From: Mycobacterium sp. 1274761.0
Lineage (GTDB): Bacteria; Actinomycetota; Actinomycetes; Mycobacteriales; Mycobacteriaceae
NCBI RefSeq assembly: GCF_001668615.1
Contig: NZ_LZMC01000086.1
Span: 1 to 36,379 of the forward strand
Length of the DNA stretch: 36,379 nucleotides
Direction of reading: 5' to 3'
Part shown: positions 15,801 to 22,531 of the stretch, piece by piece
How positions within the stretch are numbered: the stretch's first letter is position 1
Layout: each line of letters opens with the position of its first letter
The notes under the pieces: generated by a model
The model's database searches: none
The model's input: the letters and a program-made list of their open reading frames with translations, nothing else
What the model was told of the DNA's origin: nothing
Program-made: the position numbers and the translations under genes

Positions 15801-16832
15801 TCAGGATACGGGTGGGCGAGAAAGCCTTGAGCCCGCTGCCTGCGCGTAGAGGCGGCCCGCCCGGTACGACGAGCGCACCAGCGGCCCGGCGAGCACCCCG
15901 GCGAAGCCAAGCTCCTCAGCGAACGACGCGTGCTCGACGAACTCCTCGGGGTGCACCCAGCGCTCGACCGGATGATGCCGTACCGACGGCCGCAGGTACT
16001 GCGTGATCGTGACGATGTCACAGCCCGCGTCGAGCAGATCCTTCAGCGCCGTGCGCACCTCTTCGGGCGTCTCGCCCATGCCGAGGATCAGGTTGCTCTT
16101 GGTCACCAGCCCGTAGTCGCGCGCCGCCGTCAACACCGCGAGGCTGCGGTCGTAGCGGAACGCGGGCCGGATCCGCTTAAAGATCCGCGGCACGGTTTCG
16201 ACGTTGTGCGCCAACACTTCTGGCCGTGATTCGAACACTTCCTCCAGCAGCGCCGGCACGCCGTTGAAGTCCGGAATAAGCAATTCGACACCGGCGTCTG
16301 GATTCAGCTTCTTGATGAACCGCACCGTCTCGGCGTAAAGCCACGCGCCACCGTCGGGCAGGTCGTCGCGGGCCACCCCGGTGACGGTCGCGTAGCGCAG
16401 ACCCATCGTCGCCACACTTTCGGCGACCCGGCGCGGCTCGTCGCGGTCCAGCTCTGCGGGCTTGCCTGTATCGATCTGGCAGAAGTCGCAGCGACGCGTG
16501 CACTGCTCACCGCCGATCAGGAACGTCGCCTCCCGGTCTTCCCAGCATTCGTAGATGTTGGGGCAGCCCGCCTCCTCGCAGACGGTGTGCAGACCCTCGC
16601 GGCGCACAAGGTTCTTCAGCTGCGTGTACTCCGGACCCGTCCGTAGCCGGGTCTTGATCCACGGCGGCTTGCGCTCGATCGGGGTTTCGGCGTTGCGGAC
16701 CTCCAGTCGCAGCAGCTTGCGGCCTTCCGGAGCCGCATGGCCGGCGACGTTGGACTCCGGAGCCGCATGGCCGGCGACGTTGGACTCCGGAGCCGCATAA
16801 CCGGCGACGTTAGACTCCGGAGCGACAGTCAC
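15801..16832 (-). CDS. lipA: Lipoyl synthase (radical SAM)
   Basis: Inserts two sulfurs into protein-bound octanoyl groups to make lipoyl cofactors. The radical-SAM cluster motif CTRRCDFC gives Cys111, Cys115 and Cys118. The auxiliary cluster ligands are Cys85, Cys90 and Cys96, and the Ser in GPLVRSSY near the C-terminus completes the site, so the enzyme looks active. It is 343 residues against 311 in M. tuberculosis, as I recall; most of the excess is an N-terminal repeat (residues 4-33) of three 10-residue units like APESNVAGHA, encoded by the 30-bp repeats at 16731-16820. GTG 16832 overlaps the lipB TGA as GTGA, so translation should be coupled. Confidence 0.96.
   Translation of the reverse strand: MTVAPESNVAGYAAPESNVAGHAAPESNVAGHAAPEGRKLLRLEVRNAETPIERKPPWIKTRLRTGPEYTQLKNLVRREGLHTVCEEAGCPNIYECWEDREATFLIGGEQCTRRCDFCQIDTGKPAELDRDEPRRVAESVATMGLRYATVTGVARDDLPDGGAWLYAETVRFIKKLNPDAGVELLIPDFNGVPALLEEVFESRPEVLAHNVETVPRIFKRIRPAFRYDRSLAVLTAARDYGLVTKSNLILGMGETPEEVRTALKDLLDAGCDIVTITQYLRPSVRHHPVERWVHPEEFVEHASFAEELGFAGVLAGPLVRSSYRAGRLYAQAAGSRLSRPPVS
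16731..16820. repeat. Three tandem 30-bp repeats inside the 5' end of lipA
   Basis: The units are 16731-16760, 16761-16790 and 16791-16820. Units one and two are identical; unit three differs at three positions (GG to AA and one G to A). Thirty bases is ten codons, so copy-number change would keep the lipA frame and lengthen or shorten an apparently disordered N-terminal tail. The unit encodes PESNVAG plus Ala/His/Tyr. This is a VNTR-like structure and a likely strain polymorphism. Confidence 0.95.
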
Positions 16833-17503
16833 GATTTCAACGCTACCCGCAGCCGCCCGTCGAGCGCGTCACACACGGCGGTCGTCACACCGTCGATGAC
16901 GTCGTCGACGCCGACGTGGCGGCCCAATTCGGCCGTCAGCGAGGTGACGCCGGCATCGGCGATGCCGCACGGGATGATGGTCGAGAAGGCGTTGAGGTCG
17001 CAGTCGCAGTTCAACGCGAACCCGTGCAGCGTCGTTGCCCGCGAAACCCGCACACCGATCGCGCCGACCTTGCGGGCGGGCCCTTTGGCGTCGGCTGGCA
17101 CCCACATCCCGGACCGGCCCGGCACGCGACCCGTCTCCAGGCCGAGGTCGCGGCAGACGTGGATCAACGACTCCTCAAGGCGCCGAACGAAATTCACCAC
17201 ATCGAGCGGCTCGGCCAGCCCGATGATCGGATAACCGACCAGCTGTCCGGGGCCGTGCCAGGTGATCTTCCCGCCGCGGTCGGTGTCGATGACGGGAACG
17301 TCGGATGCACTGGGCCTTTCACTGGGAAGCGTGCGGCGGCCCGCCGTGTACACCGGCGGGTGCTCGAGCAGCAGCAGCGAGTCGGGGCCGCCGGCGAGGC
17401 GCGCATCGGCCAACTCCCGTTGCAGGGTCCACGCGTCTTGGTAGCCGATGCTGCCGAGCCGGCGAACCTCGACCGGGGTGTCGGCCGATCGGATAGAACT
17501 CAC
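16829..17503 (-). CDS. lipB: Octanoyl-[acyl-carrier-protein]:protein N-octanoyltransferase
   Basis: Transfers octanoate from acyl carrier protein to the lipoyl-domain Lys of target proteins, the step before LipA. The 224 residues include the RGGKITWHGPGQLVGYP segment (76-92), the catalytic Lys145 in RKVGAIGVR and the acyl-thioester Cys179 in IIPCGIADAG; the Lys/Cys dyad is intact. GTG 17503 overlaps the upstream epimerase TGA as GTGA, and its own TGA overlaps the lipA GTG. Its substrate is made nearby: the E2 protein encoded at 18409-20229 carries two lipoyl domains. Confidence 0.96.
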   Translation of the reverse strand: MSSIRSADTPVEVRRLGSIGYQDAWTLQRELADARLAGGPDSLLLLEHPPVYTAGRRTLPSERPSASDVPVIDTDRGGKITWHGPGQLVGYPIIGLAEPLDVVNFVRRLEESLIHVCRDLGLETGRVPGRSGMWVPADAKGPARKVGAIGVRVSRATTLHGFALNCDCDLNAFSTIIPCGIADAGVTSLTAELGRHVGVDDVIDGVTTAVCDALDGRLRVALKS

Positions 17504-18402
17504 GATTCGACGGTACTCGCGGCGTAGGCCAGTGCCTCGCCGACGGTGTGGTGGCGGAAGTCGTAGCCGGCGTTTTCCAGGGCCGCGGGGATGGCCCGCT
17601 GCCCACCCAGCAGCCCTTCCTCGGCGAACTCGCCCAGTAGCGCCTTCAGCGCGAAGCCCGGAACGATCAGGGGCGTCGGCCGGTTCAGCTCGCGGCCCAT
17701 CGCCGTGGTGAACTCCGCGTTCGTCACCGGCGCCGGCCCGGTGAAGTTCACCGGGCCGGACAACTCATCGTGGAGGATCGCGAACAGCAACGCGCGGATC
17801 TGGTCTTCGAGGCTGATCCACGGCATGTACTGCTTGCCGTTGCCGAGCCGTCCGCCGAGCCCCAGCGCGAACAGCGGCCGCAGCCTGGCCAACACCCCGC
17901 CACGCGGAGAGATCACCAGACCGGTGCGGACCAGGACGACGCGTGCGCCGGCATGCTGCGCCGGTGTCGTCGCCTTCTCCCAGTCGCGGCACAGCTGAGC
18001 CAGAAATCCGTGGCCCGACGGGGCCGACTCGTCGGCGATGCGGTTTCCGGTGTCGCCGTAGTAGCCGACCGCGCTTGCGTTGATCAGAGTGCCCACCCCC
18101 GCTTCGGCGACGGCTTCCGACAGGACCTCGGTGGGGTCAATCCTGCTGTCGCGCAAGCTTTGTTTGAACGCACCCGACCACCGCTTGGCGCCGACGTTGA
18201 TGCCGCACATGTTGACCGCGGCGTCCACGCCGCGCAGCGCAGTCGCATCGAACTGCCCGGTGTCCGGATTCCAGAACAGCTCATCGGGACTCGACGGTGC
18301 CCTGCGCACAATGCGTACCACCCGGTGGTCGGTCGCCCGGAGCGCGTACGTCAGCGCCGAGCCGATCAGCCCCGAGGACCCCGCAATCGCAACGGTGGCC
18401 AC
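17500..18402 (-). CDS. TIGR01777-type NAD(P)-dependent epimerase/oxidoreductase (Rv2216 type)
   Basis: A 300-residue extended-SDR-like protein. The N-terminal nucleotide-binding motif is GSSGLIGSAL (about 8-17), followed by GVDAAVNMCGINVGAKRW and NASAVGYYGDTG, the family's central motifs with the YYG Tyr. The C-terminal DUF1731-like end contains LIVPGFALKALLGEFAEEGLLGGQR broken across short motifs. These proteins are called sugar-nucleotide epimerase related, but the true substrate is unknown. GTG 18402 lies 6 nt after the E2 stop and its stop overlaps lipB, so it sits in the middle of the lipoate operon; a shared function is possible but unproven. Confidence 0.85.
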   Translation of the reverse strand: MATVAIAGSSGLIGSALTYALRATDHRVVRIVRRAPSSPDELFWNPDTGQFDATALRGVDAAVNMCGINVGAKRWSGAFKQSLRDSRIDPTEVLSEAVAEAGVGTLINASAVGYYGDTGNRIADESAPSGHGFLAQLCRDWEKATTPAQHAGARVVLVRTGLVISPRGGVLARLRPLFALGLGGRLGNGKQYMPWISLEDQIRALLFAILHDELSGPVNFTGPAPVTNAEFTTAMGRELNRPTPLIVPGFALKALLGEFAEEGLLGGQRAIPAALENAGYDFRHHTVGEALAYAASTVES

Positions 18403-18408
18403 GATTGT

Positions 18409-20229
18409 CTACAGCCCCAGGTCCGCCTCGAACGCGCCCTCTTCGAGCCGCCGCTTGATCGTGGTGAGGAAGCGGCCCGCGTCGGCGCCATCGATCAGCC
18501 GGTGGTCATAGGTCAGGGGCAGGTAGCAGATCGAGCGCACGCCGATGGACTCGTTGCCGGTGTCATCGACGACCACACGCGGCCGCTTGACGATCGCGCC
18601 CGTGCCCAGCATCGCCGCCTGCGGCGGCACCAGGATCGGGGTGTCAAACAGTGCGCCCTGGCTGCCGATGTTGGTGATCGTGAAAGTGCCACCGGACAAT
18701 TCGTCGGGCTTGAGGTTGCTCGACCGCGCCCGCGCCGCGATGTCGGCGATCGCGCGGGCCAGCCCACCGAGCGACAGATCACCCGCATTGTGGATCACCG
18801 GCGAGAGCAGACCTTGTTCGGTGTCGACCGCGATACCGAGATGCTCGGCGTCGTAGTAGGTGATCTCCTTGGTGTCCTCGTTGTAGCTGGCGTTGACGTT
18901 CGGGTGAGCCTTCAACGCGTCGATCACCGCACGGGCGATGAACGGAAGGTAGGTCAGGTTGACGCCCTCGCGCTCGGCGAATTCGTTCTTGGCCCGCGCC
19001 CGCAGCGCCACGATCCTGGTCATGTCGACCTCGTGGGTCTGCGTCAATTGCGCTGTCGCCTGCAAAGATTCGCGTGTCTTCTTCGCGGTGATCTGGCGGA
19101 TGCGGTTGGCCTTCTGCGTGGTTCCACGCAGATGTGCCAGCGCACCGGCCGGCTCGGCCTTCGCTGCCGGCGCGGGAGCCTCCTTTGCCGGCGCCGCTTC
19201 CTTGGTTGGTGCCTTCTTGGCCTCGGCCGCGGCGAGCACGTCCTGCTTGCGGATCCGCCCGCCCACGCCACTGCCCTTCACCGTCGCAAGGTCGACGTTG
19301 TGCTCGCTGGCCAGCTTGCGTACCAGCGGCGTCACATACGGCGCGCCGTCGCCCGAGGGCTGCTGCTCCGGTTCGGGCTCGGCTTCCTTCTTCGGCTCCG
19401 GCTTCGGTTCTTCCTTCGGCTCTTCTTTGGGCTCGGGCTTCTTCTCTTCCTTCGGCTCTGGTTCGGGTTCCGGCTCGTGCTCTGGTTCAGGCTCCGGCTC
19501 GGGTTCCTTCTTGGTCTCCTGCTTGGGTTCTTCCTTGGGCGCCGGCTTCTCGGCGGGCGCCGCGTCGGCGTCGCCGATCTTGGCCAACTCGCCGCCGACG
19601 GCGACGGTGTCGTCCTCCTCGGCGGTGATGCTCAGCAGGGTGCCCGCCACCGGCGACGGAATCTCGGTGTCGACCTTGTCGGTGGACACCTCCACCAGAG
19701 GCTCGTCCACCTCGACGCTGTCGCCGACCTTCTTCAGCCAGCGGGTCACGGTGCCCTCGGTCACCGACTCGCCCAACTCGGGCATCAGCACGGGGGTCGC
19801 GTCGCCGCCGCCCGACGACGACGACGGCTTCTCGTCAGTTTCCTGCTCGGGTTCCTCTTGCTCTTCGGATGCGGTCTCGGATTGCGCAGCTGGCTCCTCG
19901 GCCGACTTCTCGTCCTCGGCTGGTTCTTCGGACTTGGATTCTTCGCCGCCGCCGGATTCTTCGCCGCCGCCGCCGTCTTCGTCGCCTTCGTCGGCATCGC
20001 CGATCACGGCCAGCTCGCCGCCGACCTCGACGGTGTCGTCCTCCTGGGCGACGATCTTCTTCAGCACGCCGGCCGCGGGCGAGGGGATCTCGGTGTCGAC
20101 CTTGTCGGTGGAGACCTCGAGCAGCGGCTCGTCCAGCTCCACCGTGTCACCCTCTTGCTTGAGCCACCGGGTGACAGTCCCCTCGGTGACGCTCTCGCCG
20201 AGTGCCGGCATCTGGACGGAAGTTGCCAT
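18409..20229 (-). CDS. sucB: Dihydrolipoamide acyltransferase (E2), two lipoyl domains
   Basis: E2 core of a 2-oxoacid dehydrogenase complex; the M. tuberculosis orthologue (DlaT, annotated sucB) serves pyruvate dehydrogenase and the peroxynitrite reductase/peroxidase system. Its 606 residues hold lipoyl domain 1 (1-78, Lys43 in STDKVDTEIP), an acidic Gly/Glu/Ser linker (80-142), lipoyl domain 2 (145-222, Lys185), a long Glu-Pro/Lys-Pro linker (230-291), the peripheral-subunit-binding domain (297-333), an Ala/Pro/Lys linker and the catalytic domain (about 375-606) with His576 and Asp580 in YDHRLIDGADAGRF. ATG 20229 was chosen because lipoyl domains begin MATSVQMPALGESV. It heads the lipoate operon, so substrate protein and modifying enzymes are made together. 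Confidence 0.95.
   Translation of the reverse strand: MATSVQMPALGESVTEGTVTRWLKQEGDTVELDEPLLEVSTDKVDTEIPSPAAGVLKKIVAQEDDTVEVGGELAVIGDADEGDEDGGGGEESGGGEESKSEEPAEDEKSAEEPAAQSETASEEQEEPEQETDEKPSSSSGGGDATPVLMPELGESVTEGTVTRWLKKVGDSVEVDEPLVEVSTDKVDTEIPSPVAGTLLSITAEEDDTVAVGGELAKIGDADAAPAEKPAPKEEPKQETKKEPEPEPEPEHEPEPEPEPKEEKKPEPKEEPKEEPKPEPKKEAEPEPEQQPSGDGAPYVTPLVRKLASEHNVDLATVKGSGVGGRIRKQDVLAAAEAKKAPTKEAAPAKEAPAPAAKAEPAGALAHLRGTTQKANRIRQITAKKTRESLQATAQLTQTHEVDMTRIVALRARAKNEFAEREGVNLTYLPFIARAVIDALKAHPNVNASYNEDTKEITYYDAEHLGIAVDTEQGLLSPVIHNAGDLSLGGLARAIADIAARARSSNLKPDELSGGTFTITNIGSQGALFDTPILVPPQAAMLGTGAIVKRPRVVVDDTGNESIGVRSICYLPLTYDHRLIDGADAGRFLTTIKRRLEEGAFEADLGL
19354..19542 (-). repeat. Glu-Pro/Lys-Pro low-complexity linker within the E2 gene
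   Basis: About 62 codons (residues 230-291) are almost only Glu, Pro and Lys, in EPEP and KEEPK units with many near-identical short DNA repeats. It links the second lipoyl domain to the subunit-binding domain, where E2 proteins normally have a flexible swinging arm. Such DNA is prone to length change by slippage or recombination. Confidence 0.85.
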
Positions 20230-20390
20230 GTCTGTTGACTCCCTCGAACGGTTGGTCGCCACGAATCGAATGCCGTTCCCATCCTGTCATGTCGGGCCCG
20301 GTCGCTCGCCTCAGACCTGCGCAGCTGCGGTTCTGGCACTATCGAGAAAGGTGCAGCGCACAAGCTCTCGACAGAAGAGGTACGGCCCAG
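20230..20390. promoter_or_regulatory. Divergent intergenic region sucB / small unknown gene
   Basis: A 161-bp gap between divergent genes. On the minus side GAGGGAG lies about 8 nt before the E2 ATG 20229. On the plus side AGAAGAGG ends about 10 nt before TTG 20391, and CACTAT (20337-20342) is a possible -10. I see no recognisable operator or hairpin. Confidence 0.35.
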
Positions 20391-20747
20391 TTGGGACTGT
20401 TCGACAGGTTTCGGCGTGGCGGCTTCGCGCGCGAGAATAACGGCAGTGACCCTGCCGCCGATCTCGCCTACCTCAGCCAATGGGCCGCCGCGCGGACCGG
20501 CGTCGAGGCCTTCATCGAGCCGAAGACCACCGTCACCGACGTCACCGTCGTGCTGGTGGCCGGCGACGGCGAATGGACGCGGCGGCGCGCGGGCGGCGAC
20601 GCCGGCGCCAGGCGGTTGAGCGAACGGTTGCACGTCCCGGTCTACGACGTGCAGAAGGTCGGCTATCCGCAGCGCATGCGCGACTACGACGCCCGTCGGC
20701 GCATCGAACGCGAGCGCGCGGCTCGACGGGAACTGGAGGACCGTTAG
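20391..20747 (+). CDS. Conserved small protein of unknown function
   Basis: From TTG 20391 the product has 118 residues: a basic start (MGLFDRFRRGG), a mixed alpha/beta middle with VTDVTVVLVAGDGEWTRRR (49-66) and SERLHVPVYDVQKVGYPQRM (77-96), and a highly charged Arg/Glu C-terminal helix (97-118). It has no signal peptide, membrane segment or catalytic motif that I recognise. The frame is open further upstream, but that part has codon use and composition unlike a protein; AGAGG upstream of the TTG and the compact start favour 20391. It ends 10 bp before ephD, and its TAG forms part of the likely ephD -10. I believe it is conserved in related mycobacteria, but no function can be assigned. Confidence 0.65.
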   Translation: MGLFDRFRRGGFARENNGSDPAADLAYLSQWAAARTGVEAFIEPKTTVTDVTVVLVAGDGEWTRRRAGGDAGARRLSERLHVPVYDVQKVGYPQRMRDYDARRRIERERAARRELEDR

Positions 20748-20757
20748 GGTACCGACC
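20745..20757 (+). promoter_or_regulatory. Candidate leaderless ephD promoter overlapping the upstream stop codon
   Basis: TAGGGT (20745-20750) contains the TAG stop of the small upstream gene and lies 7 nt before GTG 20758. No Shine-Dalgarno precedes the GTG. The hexamer could drive a leaderless ephD mRNA; alternatively ephD is co-transcribed with the small gene. Confidence 0.4.
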
Positions 20758-22521
20758 GTGATAGGCACTATCGCCGAGCGGTTCGTCGACAGCACCGACG
20801 GCGTCAGCATCGCCGTCTACGAGCAGGGGAACTCGGACGGGCCGACCCTGGTGATGGCGCACGGCTGGCCCGACTCACATGCGCTGTGGGACGGGGTCGT
20901 GCCGCGGCTGGCCGACCGGTTTCGCATCATCCGTTATGACAACCGTGGCGTCGGCAAATCGTCTGTGCCCAAAAAGGTTTCGGCCTACACCATCGCCAAG
21001 CTCGCCGACGACCTCGATGCTGTCATCACCGCAGTGAGCCCGGGCGAACCGGTGCACATGGTCGGCCACGACTGGGGGTCGGTGACCACCTGGGAATACC
21101 TGAGCCGCCCCGGCGCGAACGACCGCGTCGCTTCCTTCACCTCCGCGTCGGGGCCCGGCGTCGCCCACTACGGCGGCTACATCGTCGACAGCCTCAAGCG
21201 GCCGTACCGCCCCGTGCAGTTCGCGCGGGCGATCGACCGTTTGCTCCGGCTGACCTACTGGTATCCGTTCGCTGTGCCCGTGGTCGCACCCGCGGTGTTC
21301 AAGGGCCTGATGTGGGCGCGGGGCGACAAGGTGCTGACCGACCGCCTGCCCGCCGAGCACCGCTATCGCAGCGCCAACGCCGCCGCCGACCTGGTCAACA
21401 CGCTGAAGATCTACCGCTCGCTGGCGATCCGACCGCCCACCCGATTCCCGGCCGACCGCTACGTCGGTGTGCCCGTCCAGCTGATCGTGGCTGTCAAGGA
21501 CCCCGTCGTGCGGCCGCACGGGTTCGACGACCTGTCGCGGTGGGTGCCGCGACTGTGGCGGCGGGATATCAACGCGCGGCACTGGTCGCCGATGTCGCAT
21601 CCCCAGGTGTTCGCCGCGGCCATCGGTGAGCTGGTCGACTTCTTCGAGGGGAAGCCGCCGGCCAGGTCACTGCTGCGCACACAGGTCGGGCGCAAGCGCG
21701 ACCACTTCGGCGACACGCTGGTGTCGGTCACCGGGGCGGGCAGCGGCATCGGCCGCGAAACCGCGTTCGCGTTTGCGCGTGAGGGGGCGGAACTGATCGT
21801 CAGCGACATCGACGAGGCGACGGTCAAGGACACCGCCGCGCAGATCGTCGAACGTGGCGGCACCGCTCACCCGTATGTGCTCGACGTGTCGGATGCCGAC
21901 GCGGTGGAATGCTTCGCCGATCAGGTGTGCGCCGCGCACGGGGTGCCCGACATCGTCGTCAACAACGCCGGGGTCGGTCAGGCTGGTGAGTTTCTCGACA
22001 CTCCCGCCGATCAGTGGGAACGGGTGCTGGACATCAATCTCGGCGGAGTTGTCAACGGCTGCAGGGCTTTTGGGAAACGTCTCGTCGAACGTGGTACGGG
22101 TGGCCATATCGTCAACGTCGCGTCGATGGCCGCGTATTCGCCGTCGAAGTCGTTAAACGCCTACTGTACGTCCAAGGCCGCGGTCTACATGTTCTCCGAC
22201 TGTCTACGAGCCGAACTCGACGCCGCAGGCGTTTCGTTGACCACGATCTGTCCCGGGCTCACCGACACGAACATCGTGCACAACACGCGATTCGACGTGC
22301 CCGACCGTTCGGACGACGGCGTGGAAAACCGACGCCGGGATCTGCAGAAGTTGTTTCGGATGCGACGCCACGGCCCCGACAAGGCGGCCAAGGCGATCGT
22401 GGCATCGGTCAAGGGCAACAAGCCGATTCGGCCGATCACCCCGGAAGCGTACCTGCTCTACGGCACCTCGCGGATCGCGCCGCAGGCCTTGCGCAGTACG
22501 GCGCGCAAGAAACTGGTCTAG
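20758..22521 (+). CDS. ephD: EphD: epoxide hydrolase fused to a short-chain dehydrogenase
   Basis: A 587-residue natural fusion. Residues 1-300 are an alpha/beta-hydrolase with HGWPDS (35-40, oxyanion motif HGxP) and nucleophile Asp105 in VGHDWGS, as in epoxide hydrolases. Residues about 320-587 are a short-chain dehydrogenase with the cofactor motif TGAGSGIG (325-332), NNAG, and the catalytic Tyr469/Lys473 in YCTSK. M. tuberculosis EphD has the same architecture and has been linked to oxygenated mycolic acid metabolism, so hydrolysis and oxidation or reduction of a lipid epoxide is a reasonable proposal. It starts at GTG 20758 and is convergent with pepB (10 bp between stops). Both active sites appear complete. 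Confidence 0.93.
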   Translation: MIGTIAERFVDSTDGVSIAVYEQGNSDGPTLVMAHGWPDSHALWDGVVPRLADRFRIIRYDNRGVGKSSVPKKVSAYTIAKLADDLDAVITAVSPGEPVHMVGHDWGSVTTWEYLSRPGANDRVASFTSASGPGVAHYGGYIVDSLKRPYRPVQFARAIDRLLRLTYWYPFAVPVVAPAVFKGLMWARGDKVLTDRLPAEHRYRSANAAADLVNTLKIYRSLAIRPPTRFPADRYVGVPVQLIVAVKDPVVRPHGFDDLSRWVPRLWRRDINARHWSPMSHPQVFAAAIGELVDFFEGKPPARSLLRTQVGRKRDHFGDTLVSVTGAGSGIGRETAFAFAREGAELIVSDIDEATVKDTAAQIVERGGTAHPYVLDVSDADAVECFADQVCAAHGVPDIVVNNAGVGQAGEFLDTPADQWERVLDINLGGVVNGCRAFGKRLVERGTGGHIVNVASMAAYSPSKSLNAYCTSKAAVYMFSDCLRAELDAAGVSLTTICPGLTDTNIVHNTRFDVPDRSDDGVENRRRDLQKLFRMRRHGPDKAAKAIVASVKGNKPIRPITPEAYLLYGTSRIAPQALRSTARKKLV

Positions 22522-22531
22522 CCGTTACGGG

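Noticed and set aside
15797..16021. N-terminal extension of the DUF4191 frame into lipA
   Set aside because: Ser/Arg-rich reading out of frame with lipA; ATG 15796 gives the regular start.
17770..20238. Plus-strand open frame of 822 codons opposite the epimerase and E2 genes
   Set aside because: Low-complexity Leu/Phe/Gly-rich stretches are the antisense reading of the E2 Glu-Pro linker, not membrane helices; no credible start.
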